Source: Lonicera japonica
Lineage: Eukaryota > Streptophyta > Magnoliopsida > Dipsacales > Caprifoliaceae
DNA length: 64,000 nucleotides
Assembly: GCA_021464415.1 (NCBI GenBank)
Contig: CM038467.1
Span: 67,892,393 to 67,956,392, forward strand
Reading direction: 5' to 3'
The number at the start of each line of letters is the position of its first letter. Positions within the stretch are counted from its first letter, which is position 1. Positions 21,359 through 33,800 of this stretch are shown one piece after another. Made by a program: the position numbers and the translations under genes. The notes under the pieces were generated by a model. The model was not told the origin of the DNA and made no database searches. It worked only from the letters and a program-made list of their open reading frames with translations.

Positions 21359-24003
21359 ATGCATGTCAAACATCAACTTGATAATTATACTAGTGATGTT
21401 AGTACTGCACACAAGCATATACATATTCATGTTACATAACCAACTAAGAAATCCACGCGAACATACTACACTTCGGGCAAACCGTGACTTCCCTGGATAA
21501 CATATACACAACAAAAATGAATCCATATCAGAGCATTCTATATCAGTCCCGAATTTGACGTCTTGTTAATATCACACATCCCCTGTGTACCTGCATTATT
21601 TTAGAAAACGGGGTGAACTCACAGCTCAATAGGGGAAAAAAATATAGGGGACGACGTGTTTAAAAAACATAATCATGAATTTCGATAATAGTTTACACTT
21701 CCCTAGTCAAACCATGAAATAATGCAATTTAGTGATATTCTACTCCTTACCCATCAGTCCAATTAAATAACATGATTTCACACATAAATAATGCATGCTC
21801 GTGCATATGCAGGTTACCTCACTTTGTGTTAACCATCACGTCGAATCACCAGAATGTGAATGAGCCGAGATAGGAAATGATATGAGTCTGCCTACCCAAG
21901 ACCATAGCCGGCCCTTATTAGGAGATATAACTGGACTGAACCATAGCTATAACAATAACCGTGGGCCTGACCGCCCCGCTAGAAAATCAATCCATGAATA
22001 TTCATATCATGGGCTTGACCGCCCCCAAGAGACATAAGATAGAGATCATAATATGGCCTCTCTGTTTTGGGTGAACATCAACAGATAATAACAATTTGGA
22101 CCACAGTCCACAATATCACATCAACAGCACATTTTCATATTAATTAAAATATTAGTGCCTTGCCTTTGTTTAGATTTTTGGACTGCTCACCGCTGGCCCT
22201 AGACAGCCGACGACTTGCTGGCCCCCCGGAGGTTTAGGGCTTTTCAACCCAAGGGAACCAGGCCCTACCTATTTTCCATACCGGCAAGAACTAACCACAA
22301 TTATTCCCCTTCACCGACGGAAGACCCAAACATAGATACTGATAACCGTGGGCAACATCCCACCATATAACATAACCAAGAATATATCTCCATACGAATG
22401 AAGAACTCCCAAAGATAGATAATTATATGTTCAATAATGCCTCAAGAGCATAGAATGCCATCCACATCATAGAGAATAGATATAATTCTTTCAAGAGACA
22501 ATTTCCATGCCATATGCCATAGGGAGGCTCCGAACTTGCCACGAGATCATCAAGATGCCGGGTTGACACAATAATGATGCAAATGTGCACAACATGCTCT
22601 AAATGCAAGCTAGAAACAATATATGCCATATAAACCTCATCCAACCTCATATTTGTCCCTTGGTGCATACCAAAACCATTTACTAGTTCAATCATATCAA
22701 CCAAACACATATACACCCGAGGGACATCCCGTAGATATCAAATACTTTGTGAATATTGAGTTTATATGGCATACCTCGCTTCACTTTATGAAATTCATAG
22801 CTCAATTATGCATGATTTATGAATATCAACTAACATGGCTTTCATAGTAAGTATACATGTGTATATAATCCAAGTATAATCAATAACAAAGAAGTATGTA
22901 CTTCATATCGAACATATATGTATAAAATCATTCATCTTTAGATATATAATATCATATCATCAAGTTTGGAAAATATATAACCCCTACCTCAAGTTTGTAG
23001 ACTAAAAGAAGGAAGAATGATGTAAACTGAAACTCTGTTCGATGAAATACTCGAGCTCTCGCATCACCACATCCTTAGGCTAGAAAAACCCACGAATCAA
23101 TGATGTATAAACTCCATCTCGTATAGCCAAAGCTCCTACTTAAGCTTTTATAGAAGAAAATCAAGGTAGGAGATGATGAATAGTACCTTAAAGGTGGTTT
23201 GGATGATTTGAAGCTTTGATTCTTGAATCGGGAGTGATGTTTGTGTAGAAATCTCTTCAAAAACCCTCTCCTATAAGCTCCCTTCCCTCTCTAGAGTTTT
23301 CTAGAGAGTTGCCACGAAAATAGGATGAAAATGAGTAAAAAATAGCTTAAAAACGAGCTTAAGTCAGTGGTGAATAGTGACTGACGGACCGGTATGCAAA
23401 ATACCCAATACCGGTCTGCGAGGGTCAATTTTTCCAACATTTTGGTGCCGGACCGGTATGCCAAAAAGGCTATACCGGTCCGTGCTATAACTTTGGGGTT
23501 CTGGCACACTATTTTTGTTTTGACCATAACTTTTCGGTCAGAAGTCCGATTGAGGCATTCTTTATGTCCACGAAAAGGTATTTCAAGGATCTACAACTTT
23601 CTAAGAGAAAGTTTTTCCAAATTCTGGATAAAGTTTTCTCAAAAATTCACTGAAGACAGCACTCTGCCGAAACGTTACCGAATGACCAGAATTTTGCAAT
23701 AGGCCTACTTTGCACCCTGTTTTGGCCCATAAGGAGTGTGAATTAGACTTCGTCCAAAACACGAAAGTTGTATAATGGTACAAATAATAGACACTTTCGC
23801 GAACAAAATCTTAGTCGGATAAATACTGAAGAAATTTCGGTAGCTCAAAGATTGCTAGAATTAACGAATCGCAAAGAACCAAAACTTTTTATTGACCAAC
23901 CGAAATCAATTCGGATCACCTGAATCACTAAACGATCACTCACATGAGTATAAATAAGCTAATATTCTTTAATTTAAAATAAATTAAAGTACAGGGTATT
24001 ACA
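21359..24003 (-). mobile_element. 5' LTR of the non-autonomous gypsy element, part 2
   Basis: Continues the LTR from ATGCATGTCAAAC to GGGTATTACA, matching 10822-13460. Differences from the other LTR are scattered point changes and short indels, so insertion is not very recent. Confidence 0.85.
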
Positions 24004-24008
24004 ACTTC
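24004..24008. repeat. target-site duplication ACTTC, right
   Basis: Second copy of the duplication at 10688-10692. Confidence 0.85.
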
Positions 24009-25090
24009 CATCCCATAGGTAAGAGAAAATGTTGTAGCTCCGTAGAAACTCTCTCAGTGGTGCGATAACCCCACAATGCATAGGGTAATTTCTTTGGCCA
24101 GTCTTAGCAAATGTCGGTCATCTTGTTCAATATATTCTTCATATTCTAATTGGCGGCCTCAACTGCCTCATTGGTCTGCAAGATCTGTGTCTAGTGATGT
24201 CATATTCCTTTATAACAGCATTAGCCTCTCCTTCAAAGTGAGTGCCATTGTCTGAGATTATCTCGTATGGAACTCCATATCGACAGATGATGTTCCTTTG
24301 GATGAACTGGGATACTTTTCTGCCGACAAGAGTCTTGAAGGATTCAGCTTCCACCCATTTGGTAAAATAGTCGATGGTTACTAATATGAACTCGTGGCCA
24401 TTGCTTGCCTTGGGTTAGATCTTCTCAATGATGTTGATTCTCTACGTTGCGAAAGGCTAGAGAGTGGTCATGTTGTATAACTCCTTTAGAGGAAAGTTCT
24501 GAGATTTGGCATAGATCTGGCACTTATCATAACGGCGAACATGGTTATTACAGTTGTTTTGTAGGGTTGACCAATAATAGCCTTGCCTGATATTTTGTGG
24601 GCCAGTGTATAACTGGTCATGTGGGGTCCATAGTCCCTTCCATGTATGTGATTCATCATTTTGACGGCTTTTTCCTTTGTGAGGCATTAAAGATGAGTCA
24701 TGTCATAATTTTTCTTATATAGCCTCCTGGCATAGAGTATGAATTTTGATATTAATTTTCTGAGCATAACACGTGCTTTCTTGTATATCTGTTATGGATA
24801 CTGATAGTTCTTCAGTAGGTTTCAGATGTCATAAAATCAGGTGGATGAGTTCCCGGTCTCTTTGTTTTCCAACTCGATGGCCATGTAGTGAGTCAGGCCT
24901 GATCTCTTCTGTATTGTGAGGATAATCTCCTCCATCCCTTCCGGGATATAAATCATCGATGCTAACGTGGTCAGTGTGTCAGCAAAATTGTTCTGTGACC
25001 AAAGAACATAGTAAAACTCTGAGTGTTCGAATCTTCCTGCGATATCTTCTAACCGGGCAAGGTATGTAACTAACTTATCATCCTAATCTT

Positions 25091-25459
25091 TCATTCCTTT
25101 AAAATATGATGAACTACTAGTGCTGAATCGCTGTAAACTTGTATTCTCTTTATTCTTTTCTGGAGTGCGATTTCTAAACTGATGATGCAGGCTTCATACC
25201 CGGCCATGTTGTTGGTGCAGGAGAAATCTAGACAATAGAAAATTAGTGAGTGAGTGTGATATGGGGAAACTAACAAAATGCTTATCCAATTTCCATTTCG
25301 ATTGCCAGCCCTATCGAAATACATTTTCCAGTCTTCATCGGCCTCGAAATTCATAATTGCTTCATCTGAAAACTCAGCCTCTTCTACCATGTCACCGAAC
25401 ATTGGGTTGTTAGCCAGATAATCAGTGGTGATCTTGTCTTTTACATCCTTTTGGGTCAT
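25091..25459 (-). pseudogene. Tat-lineage archaeal-type RNase H relic
   Basis: The longest open stretch of the outer element. It has the D of 'MYFDRAG', the E of 'YEACI' and the D of 'VYSDSALVVH', three of the acidic RNase H positions. Glycine of the usual 'FDGA' is changed to R. It is cut off before the domain's end by loss of frame. Confidence 0.75.
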
Positions 25460-25854
25460 GTAAGTGATGTCAAACTCGAAAAGTAAAAATAACTACTTTG
25501 CCATTAAATTTGAGAGGGCTGGTTTCTCAAAAAGGTGCTTCGATGGATCAATTTTGGGATGCTAAGATAACCGGGAATACCATTATGTAGTGACGGAGTT
25601 TTTGTGTTACCCAAACAAGAGCGGTGCAAGACTTTTCCAACAGCTATAGTTTAACTCGAACAGGGATAACTTCTTGCTAACATAATAGATGGCATGTTCC
25701 TTCCTTGTATCGACCAGGTGTTGGGCCAACATGGCTCCTGCAGTCATATCGATGACTGTTAAGTATAAAATCAATGATAACCCTGGTTGGGGTGGGACCA
25801 ACACTATAGGATTAGAGAGATATCTCTTAATTTTATCAAAGGCCTCTTGGTACT

Positions 25855-26205
25855 TGTAACACCCCGTACTTTCATTCCACTGTATTCAACTTCATTTAAT
25901 CGTTTATTTCACCTTGAGTGGTGAAATCTTGATTCATGAAGACTCGTAGCATTCTACCACTTTGTACTAGTTATGTTAGTCTCCTTGCACTAATGTCAGT
26001 GATCATTTGGTGATTCGGGTGGTCCAAATCGATTTTGATTTGTAAATCATAAGTTTTGGTCTTACATGATTCCTTGTTTTTAGCTAACTTTGGAGTATCG
26101 TAACTTTCTCGTCTTTTATCCGATTTGGTTTTCATTTTAGCCTACTTCTAGATTTTATAGTATTCTACAACTTTCGTGTTTTGACCGAATCCAATTCACA
26201 CTTAT
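25855..26205 (+). mobile_element. LTR fragment related to the 2.8-kb LTR family
   Basis: TGTAACACCCCGTAC at 25855 opens a stretch that matches, as a diverged relative, the reverse complement of 13190-13460: 'TTGGTGATTCGGGTGGTCC' and 'CTACAACTTTCGTGTTTTGA' occur in both. Orientation is opposite to the element at 10693. Similarity is lost near 26205; the rest of the LTR is missing. Confidence 0.65.
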
Positions 26206-28948
26206 ATATCATATAGTTATAGATAAAGTATGTATTAGTTAGAGATGTGTAATCATTATCTCTATTAATTAGAGAATAACCACTATCCTATTTTAATTGT
26301 AAGTAAGAGTTATAATTAACTAATTCAGAATTATATGAAATTGACATAAAGTCACTGACGGATGTAAAACTTTAATATTTTTCACCATGTGTAACTTAAA
26401 CATTCTCATATTTGTACATATATTTTGGTTATTTTTGTTATATAATGTTCAAAGATTAAAAATAAAAGAAGGGCTCGAATGTATAGTCACATTTCTTCAC
26501 TCGACTACATATAGCCAAATTCGGTACAATAATAAGTGTCAAGTGACTTAATCTAATATGATATTTCTACAAAAGTCTATATGTATTAAATTATGTACCT
26601 CACATTTAGCAATTTATTGTCTACAGAAAAAGATGACCACAGATTTGATCCCTTGTTTTACATTCAATTTTTAAACAATATACAATAAAATAATAAAAAT
26701 ACATGTAGAAAAATAACGGTGGAGGAATCGAGCAAAATAATACACGGTTTTTTCTTGCTTTATTTGATTCATTTATTAAAGCTCCACTTTCTAAGCGAAA
26801 GGTAATTAGAGGCTGTTTTCCCAACTTCTTTAGTGTCCATTTTTCCGATAGAAAAAAATAAAAAAATATGAGCCCGTAAGGTGGCAAAAGTGGTCAAAAA
26901 AAGAGTAGAAATAAAATACATAGTTAGATTGGTACAAATAAAATATAAATATTTGTTTGTAAATTAACAGCGTTTACCTTTTCAGCCAAAAGAATACCTT
27001 TATCGCATCAAAGTCTTACTTTGTCTTATCCATTACTAAAGTCTAAATTTAGATTAAGGCGAGTGTTATTAACACACACTAAAATATTTATTAATATTTT
27101 GTCATATTTATTTAATTTTTAAGGACCGAGTATATGTATACATACTCGGTACCTAGGGACTGAACTATTTTTGGATAAAAAAAATTACATTAGTTCGGTC
27201 TTTAATGACCGAGTATGTGCACATATACTCGGTCCTTAAGGGCCGAGCCAATATACATATACTCGGTCTCTAAGGGCCTAACCAATTTAAAATATTAAAA
27301 ATTGTTTTGATGTATATAAATAATAATCTCTTAAGTAAATTAATAGTTAAATAAATATAAATAATAAAATATGCCAACCACTTAATATGTGCCACACTAA
27401 CGCAACTAATTACATAAAATAAGTGGGCGATGGATCACATAGCAAAAAGTGACCTGGGAATAGATCCAATTAAATCGTGCTTGTGCCTATTTTTACCGGT
27501 GTTATTGGTTTAGATCTAAATGTTTAGAATTTTTAGTGGTTGAAAAAATTATATATATATATATATATTTAAAACTAATTTATTATCTTAGTGAATCAGT
27601 GAACTTGATTTGTTCTTACTTGTTACTTAAAATTTTTTATTTTTTTTTATATATTATGCACATATGCCTATTACACTATTTTCATGTGACATAACTTTAT
27701 ACTATACATTTGTCAAGAAATCACACCAAAAGGGTAAAAATTCATCCCAAATCTTATTTGTCAGGGATATATCTAGATCGTTAGATATCTATGGCAAAAG
27801 TAGTCAATTAGAAACAACCGAACTTAGTAAGTGTTTGTTTTATTTTGGAAAACATAATTCACGAAAAGCTTTTATAAATATGAAACAAATATTATTCTCT
27901 TAACTATTCCAAAAATCAATTTTGGTTTACTTTGTGTGTAATTCTAAAATATTTTCGTATTTACTATTACAAACTAATTAATTCATGAAAAGATTTTTTC
28001 AAGAGCTGCTGATGAGAAAGAACCCACCCAACTGCTGCACTAATTTTATTTTTTTAAAAATAAATTTGAATCCGCAGCTTTTCTGTGAGCATAAGCCCAA
28101 ACTCGATTTGTCTCGTCCCAATCTAACCGACACGTTGTAAACATATCAAAAGTATTTAAAAAATAATTAATATATTACGATTAGATGGAATGGAATGGAT
28201 TAATGGGTTAATATATATATATATATATATATTTCCCATTTTATTGTTGTTCTAATAGATCGAACTCCATCTAGATAATAATTATAAAAATAAAAACAAA
28301 AAAACCCTTTAAACTATAAATTTTTTAAGTTAGTAAGACATATTTCAGTAGTAAAAACTAATATAACAGAAAGTTTTTTTTTTCTTCAAACATTTAATAA
28401 TTATTAAAATTAAGAAATATAAATATTCTTAATTTACAATTGTTCATATTAATAATTAAATATTTCATTTTCATTGTAGTTGATTGATTTCATTTTAAAT
28501 ATTACATTATATATTGTAGTTGATTTAATTTTAAATATTTCTAATTATTGATATGTTTAAAAAAAATTTATGAATTTTGTATTATGAGAGAGAGAGAGAG
28601 ATAGAGAGAGAGAGAGTAAATACTTTCATAATAAATTTAAGGTGATATTATTATCAAAGCAATTATTTATATTGCTAAACAAATATACAATTTTAAAAAT
28701 ATACAATGCAATTATTTAAAATAATAATATTCTCTTGCAAAAAAAATATTATTTTAATAATATAACTACCTAAATTTATTACGCAAGTATTTACTAACTA
28801 TGACATGTTAAGGTTATAAACAATTATCAACAACTGATTTGGCCGAATAAAAAAATATTGACTTTTTTTATTTTTATTTTTTTAATTTTCAACTAGGTGT
28901 TCCTTACACTACATTTGATATCATCCAAAAGGCATCGAGGAACAGCAT
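26206..28948. other. AT-rich intergenic stretch upstream of the resistance locus
   Basis: No supported gene. Holds a MITE copy at 27067-27325, (TA)n tracts near 27551 and 28212, an (AG)n tract near 28585-28616, and A/T-rich low-complexity sequence. Confidence 0.6.
27067..27325. mobile_element. MITE with internal ACCGAGTATRTGCAC palindromes, copy 1
   Basis: TTATTAACACACACTAAAAT at the left and ATTGTTTTGATGTATATAAATAA at the right form imperfect inverted ends. The interior repeats GACCGAGTATGTGCACATATACTCGGTCC-like palindromes (split over 27207-27235). Shares ends and core with 57439-57659. Confidence 0.6.
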
Positions 28949-29345
28949 ATTTACTTTAATAGTTGTTAATTAAGTTGTTAGTTAAAATGTTTATTTATAA
29001 CATGTTGAACACTCCAGGAAGCAAAATTGTCAAACTCTAGAGCTGTCATCACATTACATGTTGAGTAGGTCATATGGGCCCACTCCCTTCCCCCCACCCC
29101 CCACCCCCCCCCCTTCTCTCTCTATATAATATATATATATATATATATAATGTGGTGCCCTAATAATGAAATATATCCATGTATTCATCTTCTCTTCCAT
29201 ATAACTCATCTGCTAGATCTTAATATATCCATTTTAATGGCTGCAAAGATCTCTCTCTCTTCAAATTCTGAATATAGTTACGATGGATTCTTGAGCCTTA
29301 CCGGCATCGATACCCGCAAAAATTTTAATCTAACTTGTTCTTGGA
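28949..29345 (+). pseudogene. duplicated TNL promoter and truncated TIR exon
   Basis: Duplicate of 30121-30450: the same upstream block (TTTACTTTAATAGTTGTTAA, 'AACACTCCAGGAAGC', 'CTCTAGAGCTGTCATCACAT'), then an ATG at 29237 opening a TIR start ('MAAKISLSSNSEYSYDGFLS'). The TIR motif DVFLSFRG is changed to DGFLSLTG, and homology ends after 'IDTRKNF' near 29330, so the domain is lost. The TATA region has expanded into a (TA)n run near 29127-29148. Broken copy of the neighbouring gene. Confidence 0.8.
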
Positions 29346-30241
29346 ACATTTTAAAAAAAACTTTTGCTTGTGAATTCACTATTAATTGTTATGGAAATAT
29401 GAACAGTCATGTATGAAAAATCAAATTTTTATTTGACTTTTTCTTGTAAAATGATAATTTTACTATTAATTGTTACGGTAATTTGAGTATTGTGGTTTTA
29501 ATGATATATTGTTGTTCGATTTTTCTTTGTTTTTTGTGGTGCATGTTGATATGATTTTTACTTTTTTTTTGTATTCTTCATTTATTCATAAATGTTCTTT
29601 AGTTTATTTATTCGTTTAACAAATTTTTCGGTTTTAGATTCGGTCTTTAAGGATTTTTTTTTAAATACTTTAAATGTATTGGTCATATTATCGTACATTT
29701 AATTTTAGTGATTTGATGACTATTTGATTTGTCAAAGATTGTTTCAATTGCCAGTATATGTAAATACTTTATGCTTTTCCTTGATCTTCATTGTAATTTA
29801 TTTTAAACTGATTTTAATCTTAAATTAAATTGTTTACCAATTTTTTCCTAAGTAGTTTTAGTTTTCTTATCTCCATCCTAAGGTGTCTTTACAAAAAAAA
29901 AAATTCAATGTTGTTTTATTTAATACGTATTATCATAAATTTAATTTAGTGGTTCAGTTTGGTTTTAATTTATTATTTCCTTTTCGTTGTATCTATTTTT
30001 TTTTTTACTTTCTACTTGATCATTGTGATGCACGTTTGTTCGATTACTAATTTTTATTATTTTTCAATATAATAATATTTTTCATAGTTTGTTACACTTA
30101 TAATTCAGGGTGATATATATACTAATTTACTTTAATAGTTGTTAATTAAAATGTTTATTTATGACATTTTGAACACTCCAAGAAGCAACAATTGTCAAAC
30201 TCTAGAGCTGTCATCACATTACATGTTGGCCACGTCATATG

Positions 30242-30258
30242 CCCCCCCCCCCCCCCCC
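30242..30258. repeat. C17 homopolymer in the TNL promoter
   Basis: A run of 17 C lies 14 bp before the TATA box; the duplicate promoter has C-rich runs with an A at the same place (29091-29112). Length may be unreliable in sequencing. Confidence 0.7.
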
Positions 30259-30271
30259 GGTCTCTCTACAC

Positions 30272-30279
30272 ATATAAAA
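30272..30279 (+). promoter_or_regulatory. TATA box of the TNL gene
   Basis: ATATAAAA about 80 bp before the start codon at 30357, in a block conserved with the duplicated promoter upstream. Confidence 0.5.
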
Positions 30280-30356
30280 TGTGGTGCCTAACAATGAAAT
30301 ATATTCATATTCTCTTCCATACAACTCATCTCCTAGATCTTAATATATCCATTTTA

Positions 30357-30814
30357 ATGGCTGCAAAAATATCTATCGCTTCAAATTCTAGATATAGTTA
30401 TGATGTATTCTTGAGTTTTAGAGGTATTGATACCCGCAAAAATTTTACAGACCACCTTTATAAAGCCTTGAAGCAAGCTGGAGTTGAAACGTTCAGAGAC
30501 GATGATGAGATACAGAGAGGAGAAATTATAAACTCTGAGTTGGAGAGGGCAATCAAGCAATCAAGAATGTCGATAATTATCTTCTCAAAGGACTACACGT
30601 CTTCTAGCGCGTGCCTTTATGAAGTCGAGACTATTCTTGAGCATAGTAAGCATTCGAAACACACAATTCTCCCTGTTTTTTATCACGTGGAGCCTGCAGA
30701 ATTGAAGCAGAAAGCTAGGGATCTTGCCCCAGTTTTAGCAAAAGAATACCAAAAAGGATGGAGCAAGGCACTTGAAGAGGTTGTAAGTATGGCAGGGATG
30801 CCCTTGAAAGACCA
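30357..30814 (+). CDS. TNL exon 1: TIR domain
   Basis: 458 bp coding. The start ATG precedes MAAKIS and is matched by the same ATG in the duplicate. TIR motifs: DVFLSFRG, 'FTDHLYKALKQAGVETFRDD', 'SIIIFSKDYTSSSACLYEVE' and 'ILPVFYHVEP'. The glutamate aligned with the NADase catalytic residue (Glu89) is present, but Trp of the usual SSWC is Ala85. The donor is CA|GTAAGT at 30815; phase 2, joining to G at 37124 to make a Gln codon. Confidence 0.9.
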
Positions 30815-33800
30815 GTAAGTCTCGCAAAAAATTCCTATTTAAACATAATTCTAGCTCTATGTTAGTTTTTTTTCCCTTTATTCCATCTAAACTATGTTTG
30901 TTGGAGCAATATAAATGTCCAAACATGCTAGCGCACGGGTTCGAACCCCTGCTCGTAACAGGTGTAGAAATTGATCTAGTTATTAGAGCACTTCAATTAT
31001 AATGAATATGCAGGATATTGAAAAACATGGCTTGTTTGAAAAGGTTTTTTGCAAAAGAATTAGGGAATAATACTTTATAAATTAAGTTCCTATATTTGAC
31101 CAAATTCCAAACGAAGTAATAAGTTAACTTTGCAATAGGTTTTTAAATTGTATTTTTTTTATTGAATTATGCAAAATTAAATTTGCACTACATGTTTTTT
31201 AGCATATTATTATAAATAAATGTTTAATTGATAGTGCTTTAGAATACTTTTAATAAATTACATGTTAAAAACGTATTTATTAATAAAATGCACATAATGA
31301 TTTTTTTGGAGTTATGCAAAGTTAAGTTTGCGGTCTTTATTTTCTAAAACATTACTGTATATTTGTGTTTATTTGACATTGTTTTAAAATTTTATGAATG
31401 AAACATTAGAATATACTTGTTAAAAAATATAAAAACATCATGCAAAACAAATTTGTATTATTTTTTTATTGCAAAGTTAAGTTTGAACAAAACACAATTG
31501 TGTGCAAAGTTTAGTTTGCATTTGGTCAAAGCCCTTATTTTAAAACACAATTAATAAACAAAACATTGTTTTAGAATGATAATGATATCTAGGACTTTGT
31601 TTCTAAAAAATATTATTCGTTGATTTTTTTGTAAAAAATATTTCAAGACATTTTCCCACATTTCCAGATGAATATAAAAGATCGGTCATAAACAAATTTT
31701 AACATCTAACAGTACCCTTTTTAGGTCGGAAATTAATTCAAGAGGAATGGTGAATTGTTTTTATGGAAAATTACCTTAATTAAAATAGGAAAATGTTAAC
31801 ATGTGCTTTAGGGGCAGATGTTAACCATATTATAAATGAAAAAAAAAAATACTACCTTGCATGACAATTTCTGCTTTATTTAATTTATGTTAATTAAGAT
31901 TTAATTATTTTTATTTATACTACCTTGCATGACTATCTTTAGGTTACGAGTTAACATACCTATCAAAGTAAACTAAATGAATATATAAAAATGAAAAAAA
32001 TAATCAACTAAAATCGTTAAGAAACAGTTTATAAGAGATCGAGTTTGGGTTTATATAGATTAAACCCCAACAACAATTAGTTTTATTCATATGATTCGAC
32101 TCGTCACTGTATGTCCATGCTTGAGAACCCTAGCTTGAGAATTTTCACTAATCTGATCTTTTTTGGGTGAAGATCAATTTGTTACACCAATATTCTTTCT
32201 GGGCAAAAGCAAACCTTGCGAAAAACCCTCACAGTCAACACAAGAATTTATCTCTTGTAATTTATTTGAGACTGACTGCTCATGGTGATTTGAATAAAGA
32301 TTAGTTGTACTTAAACACACCTAAACAAAAACATTCAAGTGTTTGTAAAGATACAAATCAAAACTCACACTAAAGTTATCAAGAGATTGAATAAAGGAAA
32401 TGAGTCAAAATGAACGTATAATCAAGAGATATGCTATAACAAGAGATTCCCTCACTTTAACAAAAAGAATGGATTACCATTTTGAGGGATAAATCGATAA
32501 TTTTTTTTATGAAAATTTGTAAACATGATCTATATAGTGAGTAAATCACCTCGACTTCAACCATAAATAGGATCTATAGGCAAAAGAAGGGGCTTCACCT
32601 AAATCAAACAAAGTCGAGCTGATTTCTAGCGATAGAAGTTCATAGAAAAATTCAACCTATACTTGGGTGATTTGAAAAATTGATATATATATGTGTGTGT
32701 GTGTGTGTGTATTTTCGGCTATTAAAATTTTTGATAATTATTTCACCCACTTTTACATTGAATTTGTTTATGAAATTTGGTGAAGGCGATCTACTCATAA
32801 TATAGATCATATTTACAAAATCTTATGAAAAAATTCATCAAATTACCCCTCCAAATGAGCACCCCTTCTTTTTATTAAAGAGAAGAAATCCCTCTTTATA
32901 ACTTAGCTCGTATAATCAATATATATATATGTGAAATATATATATTTTAGCTCAAGAAAGCCATGGTTACGTCTTGAAACAATAGGAAAGCTTGAATATA
33001 TAGCCCTAAATAAATATAGCCGTTTGAGACACATGAAGGGCATATTTGCTTTCAACGACCATATTCTTTAGAAGTAGAAGAAGGACATCATCTTAGACCA
33101 GGCTTTTGAATTAATAGGAAAAAAGAGAAAATTTTAACATAAATGATCTTGTTTATGAAAAGATTTATTGATTAGATATGGGGCATATCTTAATTATTTT
33201 ACTAAATTTCTAGACATACCATAAATAATTGGGAATGCTTGGAAGCTACTCCAAATCAAATCATTTACATAGAGAAAACCTAAATTACCAAAAATCATAA
33301 CATACTATAACTTAATATTGTAGGCTTCATAAAATCCAATAACTATAAATAAAGTAAATATTCCCTCAACTAATAGAATAAAAAATATGTGGATAATAAA
33401 TTAAAATTGTCTTGACACGTACGTTCCTCGTGACTTAAGCTACTACCAACATTATAATTTTGAAAAAATTATTTTGATCATATATCATAATTTAGCCATT
33501 GGTTAATGCTAAAATTTTGATATGATGTAGTATAAAGATATTATTAAACAACGTATCAAAATTTGAGAATCATCAGAGTATGGTAAGGTCTCCATCAGAC
33601 CTTATATCAAAGCAATGCAAAAATACAACGAATCGAGATCGAATATTCGAAAATATCTTTCTTAACTTTTTAGCTTTTTTTGCATTATAAAAAATATCTT
33701 CATCAATTCTAAAGGATATGCTATTTCTTCATATAATAGATATGTTTTAAACCCATTATATATGTGTTTCCAAAACTATTAATCATCTATACTGTATATG

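Larger units (their letters stand above)
10693..24003 (-). mobile_element. non-autonomous gypsy-type LTR element with 2.8-kb LTRs
   Basis: Bounded by TGTAACACCC at 10693 and GGGTATTACA ending at 24003, with a 5-bp target duplication ACTTC. Two long LTRs (10693-13460; 16081-24003, interrupted) flank only 2,620 bp of internal DNA. The purine tract (minus strand GTGGGGGAGAT) is at 13461-13471, and a tRNA-Met-like primer site at 16062-16078, so transcription runs on the minus strand. The internal part has a gag-like relic but no protease, RT, RNase H or integrase. Its 'CGAGGACGAAATTTTTA' wording before the purine tract matches the Tekay/Del 3' end, so it is probably a deletion derivative moved in trans. 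Confidence 0.8.
24004..25854 (-). mobile_element. Tat-type Ty3/gypsy pol, outer element
   Basis: Minus strand, reading from high to low coordinates: end of RT and first RNase H (25804-25607, 'RKEHAIYYVSKKLSLFELNY'), an archaeal-type second RNase H (25459-25091, 'DEDWKMYFDRAGNRNG', 'CTNNMAGYEACIISLEIAL'), integrase zinc finger (24687-24457, 'NHVRRYDKCQIYA') and integrase core (24354-24139, 'IICRYGVPYEIISDNGTHFE'). The dual RNase H is a Tat-lineage mark. Stops and frameshifts separate the blocks. The element resumes at 10692 and is cut at 25854 by another LTR fragment. Confidence 0.85.

Noticed and set aside
29150..29416. Upstream TIR ORF as a functional TIR-only gene
   Set aside because: The core DVFLSFRG motif is lost and homology ends after about 30 residues, before the catalytic glutamate.
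30242..30258. C17 tract as a G-quadruplex regulatory element
   Set aside because: A single homopolymer run, prone to sequencing-length error; no spaced G-runs on the other strand.
30935..30965. tRNA gene at GGTTCGAACCCC
   Set aside because: Only a B-box-like T-arm is visible; no acceptor stem, D arm or anticodon arm can be folded around it. At most a SINE relic.
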